Assembly (NCBI GenBank): GCA_905201305.1 | Contig: CAJKNS010000094.1 | Location: 1-8,333, forward strand | Direction of reading: 5' to 3' | DNA length: 8,333 bases | Origin: an uncultured Eubacteriales bacterium | GTDB lineage: Bacteria; Bacillota; Clostridia; Oscillospirales; Oscillospiraceae | Made by a program: the position numbers and the translations under genes | The notes under the pieces: generated by a model | The model's database searches: none | Told to the model about the DNA's origin: nothing | The model's input: the letters and a program-made list of their open reading frames with translations, nothing else | Shown here: one piece after another, positions 6,326 through 8,333 of the stretch | Position numbering within the stretch: the first letter of the stretch is position 1 | How the letters are laid out: each line of letters opens with the position of its first letter

Positions 6326-6339
6326 GGTAAGCGCTAACG
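6326..6339. promoter_or_regulatory. LacI/CcpA-type operator-like palindrome at the proximal start site
   Basis: GGTAAGCGCTAACG contains the near-palindrome GTAAGCGCTAAC (10 of 12 symmetric positions) centred on CG. It matches 8 of the 11 fixed positions of the cre consensus TGTAANCGNTTNCA. It overlaps the predicted transcription start, where binding by a LacI-family protein would repress. Confidence 0.5.
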
Positions 6340-6385
6340 TTCTGCGCTTTTCGCGACACTAAAAATGATATGGAGGATAATCATT

Positions 6386-7171
6386 ATGGATATGAGCATG
6401 TATGATCTGACCGGTAAGGTTGCCATCATCACCGGTTCTACCCGCGGCATCGGCAACGCAATCGCAAAGCTGATGGCTGACCACGGTGCAGCCGTTGTCA
6501 TCACCGGTCGTAAGCAGGAAGCCTGCGACAAGGTTGCTGAGGAAATCAAGGCAGCCGGCGGCAAGGCTCTGGGCGTTGCCACCGACGTTACCTCTGCCGA
6601 GGCTCGTCAGAACCTGGTAAACAAGACCGTTGAGACCTTTGGTCACATCGACATTCTGGTCAACAACGCCGGTACCGGCGGACAGCCCAGAAAGATGGTT
6701 GACATGGACGAGGATTACTTCGACCATTATGTACAGGCTGACTACAAGGCTCTGTACTTCATGAGCCAGGCTGTTGCCTGCCAGATGAAGGCTCAGGGCT
6801 GCGAGAAGGGCACACATCCCTATCGCATCATCAACCTGTCCTCCGCTGCCGGCATCAAGAGCCCCATCGGCGACACCGTTTACGGCTCCCTGAAGGCTGC
6901 TGTTGCACATCTGTCCCGGATCATGGCAAACGAGCTGGCTCGCTTTGGCGTTACCGTCAACGCTGTCGCTCCCGGCTATGTTCTCACCGACATGACCAAG
7001 GACGTTATGGCAGACGAGAAGAACGTAGCTGCCGTTACCCGCATGATCTCCCTGCGCCGCTATGCGCAGCCCATTGAGATTGCCAACGTGATCGCATTTC
7101 TGGCTTCTCCCGCAGGTGGCTATGTTACCGGCGTTCTGATCCCCGTAGACGGCGGCATGACCATCAACTAA
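6386..7171 (+). CDS. Short-chain dehydrogenase/reductase (SDR) family oxidoreductase
   Basis: The 261-residue protein is a classical SDR, a cytoplasmic NAD(P)-dependent alcohol or ketone oxidoreductase. Visible parts: the nucleotide-binding TGSTRGIG (residues 16-23), an arginine after strand 2 (R42) favouring NADP(H), DV at 67-68, NNAG (93-96), catalytic S153, Y166 and K170 (YGSLK), PGYVLTDM (197-203) and a C-terminal VDGGMTIN. The usual catalytic Asn of helix 4 appears to be Asp119, and a short insertion (CEKGTHPY) precedes strand 5. I chose the ATG at 6386 because GGAGG lies 9 bases upstream; an ATG at 6365 would put the ribosome site inside the gene. It precedes the AbfD-family gene, so a role in the same hydroxyacyl or semialdehyde pathway is plausible, but the substrate is not determined. 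Confidence 0.93.
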   Translation: MDMSMYDLTGKVAIITGSTRGIGNAIAKLMADHGAAVVITGRKQEACDKVAEEIKAAGGKALGVATDVTSAEARQNLVNKTVETFGHIDILVNNAGTGGQPRKMVDMDEDYFDHYVQADYKALYFMSQAVACQMKAQGCEKGTHPYRIINLSSAAGIKSPIGDTVYGSLKAAVAHLSRIMANELARFGVTVNAVAPGYVLTDMTKDVMADEKNVAAVTRMISLRRYAQPIEIANVIAFLASPAGGYVTGVLIPVDGGMTIN

Positions 7172-7372
7172 TCTACATACTGCTCCGGCAGGATGGGCGT
7201 TCCCATCCTGCCCGGCGCGGTTTCCTTGCGCAGCAGGGTGTCCGCTGGTTTTGCGGGCAGCCTGGTCCGTAAGGACTCCAGGGAAAGCAGCAGGAGTTTC
7301 TCCTGTTCCCGCTGTTTTGCCAAGAAAATCTGGGAATTCCCCAATGAAAAATGTTTTGGAGGTATACCTTAA
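7172..7372 (+). other. Intercistronic gap with several hairpins, no gene
   Basis: Reading along the plus strand: an 11-bp perfect hairpin with a CGTT loop (7187-7212); a small GCGCGG-TTT-CC-TT-GCGC hairpin (7215-7231); CCTGGTCC-GTAA-GGA-CT-CCAGG with a GNRA loop (7261-7282); and CAGGAG-TTT-CTCCTG (7291-7305), whose outer arms 7286-7290 and 7312-7316 may also pair and run into TTTTG. GGGAATTCCC is a palindrome at 7332-7341. I see no convincing promoter, so the following gene is probably read from the promoters upstream of the SDR gene. The structures could stabilise, process or attenuate the transcript. No known riboswitch was recognised. Confidence 0.55.
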
Positions 7373-8333
7373 ATGGCAATTGGCACTTACGAGCAGTACA
7401 AAGAGCGGCTTCTGAGCATGAAGCCCAACGTCTACCTCAACGGCAAGAAGATCGACCGTTCCAACGGCAAGACCGGCGCTGAGCGCGATCTGGCTGACTG
7501 GATTGTCGGCGGCACCTATGTTATGAAGCAGTGCTACGACACCGCAAACGATCCCGATTACGCAGATGTCTGTGTGGTAAAGGATCCCGACGGTTCCGTT
7601 CACAACCGTTGCACCCACATCAACCAGTCCGTGGATGACCTGCTGAAGAAGCAGCTCATGACCCGTCTGATCTGTCATCGTGTTGGCGGCTGCATGCAGC
7701 GTTGCATGGGCACCGACGCTCTGAACGCTCTGTTCTCCGTTACCTACGACTGCGACGAGGCATGTGGTACTGAGTATCATGCAAGACTGCAGAAGTACAT
7801 CAAGTACTGCCAGGAGAATGACCTTGTCTGCAACTGCGCACAGACCGACGTAAAGGGTTCCCGTAACCCCAAGTACAAGAGAGCCCATATGCAGCCCGAT
7901 CCCGACCAGTTCGTCCATGTGGTTGCTACCGACGTTGACGGCGTAGACATCGACGGCACCCCCACCAAGGGCATCATTGTCCGCGGCGCTAAGATCTGCA
8001 ACTCCAACGCTCCTTACGTTGACGAGATCATTGTCAACCCCACCAAGTTCATGGATTCCGAGGACGCTGAGTACGCTGTTGCTTTCGCTCTGCCCGCAGA
8101 CTGGGAAGGCATTAAGCTCATGGCTCTGCCCGGTCAGCATCACAAGAGAACCCGTCTGGCTGCTCCCTTCGCTCAGATCGGCGACGTAGAGTCCCTGACC
8201 ATCTTCGACAACGTATTCGTTCCCAACTCCCGTGTGTTCATGAACGGTCTGGAGAACGATGGTGTTTGCCGTTACGCTGGCTACCTTGCTCTGATGTTCG
8301 CTCATTATCATCGTCATTCCTACACCGGCTGTA
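7373..8333 (+). CDS. abfD: 4-hydroxybutyryl-CoA dehydratase / vinylacetyl-CoA isomerase family protein (partial, 3' end outside window)
   Basis: The first 320 residues are present; the family is about 490 long. The protein resembles Clostridium aminobutyricum AbfD across its length, including NQSVDDLLKKQLMTRL, GGCMQRCMGTDALNALFS, ESLTIFDNVFVPN and HRHSYTGC. Known AbfD is a cytoplasmic FAD enzyme with a [4Fe-4S] cluster held by C99, C103, H292 and C299. The matching residues here are C107, C111, H313 and C320, and catalytic E257 and Y296 match E273 and Y317. This favours a true dehydratase over the cluster-free HpaB hydroxylase relatives. Known reaction: 4-hydroxybutyryl-CoA to crotonyl-CoA, in GABA/succinate fermentation toward butyrate. 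GGAGG lies 10 bases before the ATG. The protein is unusually cysteine-rich, fitting an oxygen-sensitive enzyme. Substrate remains inferred. Confidence 0.88.
   Translation, partial: MAIGTYEQYKERLLSMKPNVYLNGKKIDRSNGKTGAERDLADWIVGGTYVMKQCYDTANDPDYADVCVVKDPDGSVHNRCTHINQSVDDLLKKQLMTRLICHRVGGCMQRCMGTDALNALFSVTYDCDEACGTEYHARLQKYIKYCQENDLVCNCAQTDVKGSRNPKYKRAHMQPDPDQFVHVVATDVDGVDIDGTPTKGIIVRGAKICNSNAPYVDEIIVNPTKFMDSEDAEYAVAFALPADWEGIKLMALPGQHHKRTRLAAPFAQIGDVESLTIFDNVFVPNSRVFMNGLENDGVCRYAGYLALMFAHYHRHSYTGC

Noticed and set aside
6365..6385. An upstream in-frame ATG for the SDR gene giving MIWRIII before MDMSMYD
   Set aside because: The GGAGG site at 6372-6376 lies inside this extension and is correctly spaced for the ATG at 6386; no ribosome site precedes 6365.
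6359..8317. A 652-codon open frame on the minus strand, antisense to both the SDR and AbfD genes and the gap between them
   Set aside because: The plus-strand genes avoid TTA, CTA and TCA codons, which leaves the antisense frame open. The product is low-complexity (Val, Gly, Leu, Ala, His, Asp) without recognisable domains, and the plus-strand genes have clear motifs, ribosome sites and promoters.

Overview
The window looks like chromosomal DNA of an anaerobic Gram-positive bacterium of the Bacillota, class Clostridia, probably a gut Oscillospiraceae/Ruminococcaceae-type organism. This placement is inferred from gene content, strong GGAGG ribosome sites, sigma-A-like promoters with 17-bp spacers and moderately high G+C coding sequence; no marker gene fixes the genus. 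No mobile element, CRISPR array, tRNA or rRNA was seen.

Layout. (1) Bases 1-372 (+) are the 3' end of a copper-exporting P1B-type ATPase with a C-terminal heavy-metal-binding (HMA) domain. A good ribosome site and ATG inside the frame could also release that domain as a free CopZ-like chaperone. (2) Bases 439-3427 (-) hold the housekeeping block SRP RNA - dnaX - ybaB/ebfC - recR, the same order as Bacillus subtilis scr-dnaX-yaaK-recR. The SRP RNA has a clear promoter, an Alu domain, a GGAA-capped S-domain hairpin and a 25-bp helix joining its ends. No separate dnaX promoter is visible. (3) Bases 3463-5147 (+) hold a hairpin of unknown role, two candidate promoters and a MATE-family multidrug/cation antiporter gene that ends in a 20-bp terminator hairpin. 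(4) Bases 5273-5989 (-) encode an unrecognised four-helix membrane protein with its own promoter and terminator. (5) Bases 6079-6385 form a divergent control region with two plus-strand promoters and a LacI/CcpA-type palindrome. (6) Bases 6386-8333 (+) carry a short-chain dehydrogenase/reductase and then, after a 201-bp gap rich in hairpins, the first 320 codons of a 4-hydroxybutyryl-CoA dehydratase (AbfD) family enzyme. It runs off the window with all four iron-sulfur ligands visible.

How they work together. dnaX, recR and SRP RNA are core replication, repair and secretion functions. The SDR-AbfD pair looks like part of a fermentation pathway leading to crotonyl-CoA and possibly butyrate. 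Its codon choice (many CGT, GCT and GTT codons) differs from the neighbouring genes and points to high expression. The most interesting items are the internal start in the copper ATPase, the SRP RNA terminal helix placed directly before dnaX, and the regulation and leader structure of the SDR-AbfD unit. I did not find a convincing wholly new system.
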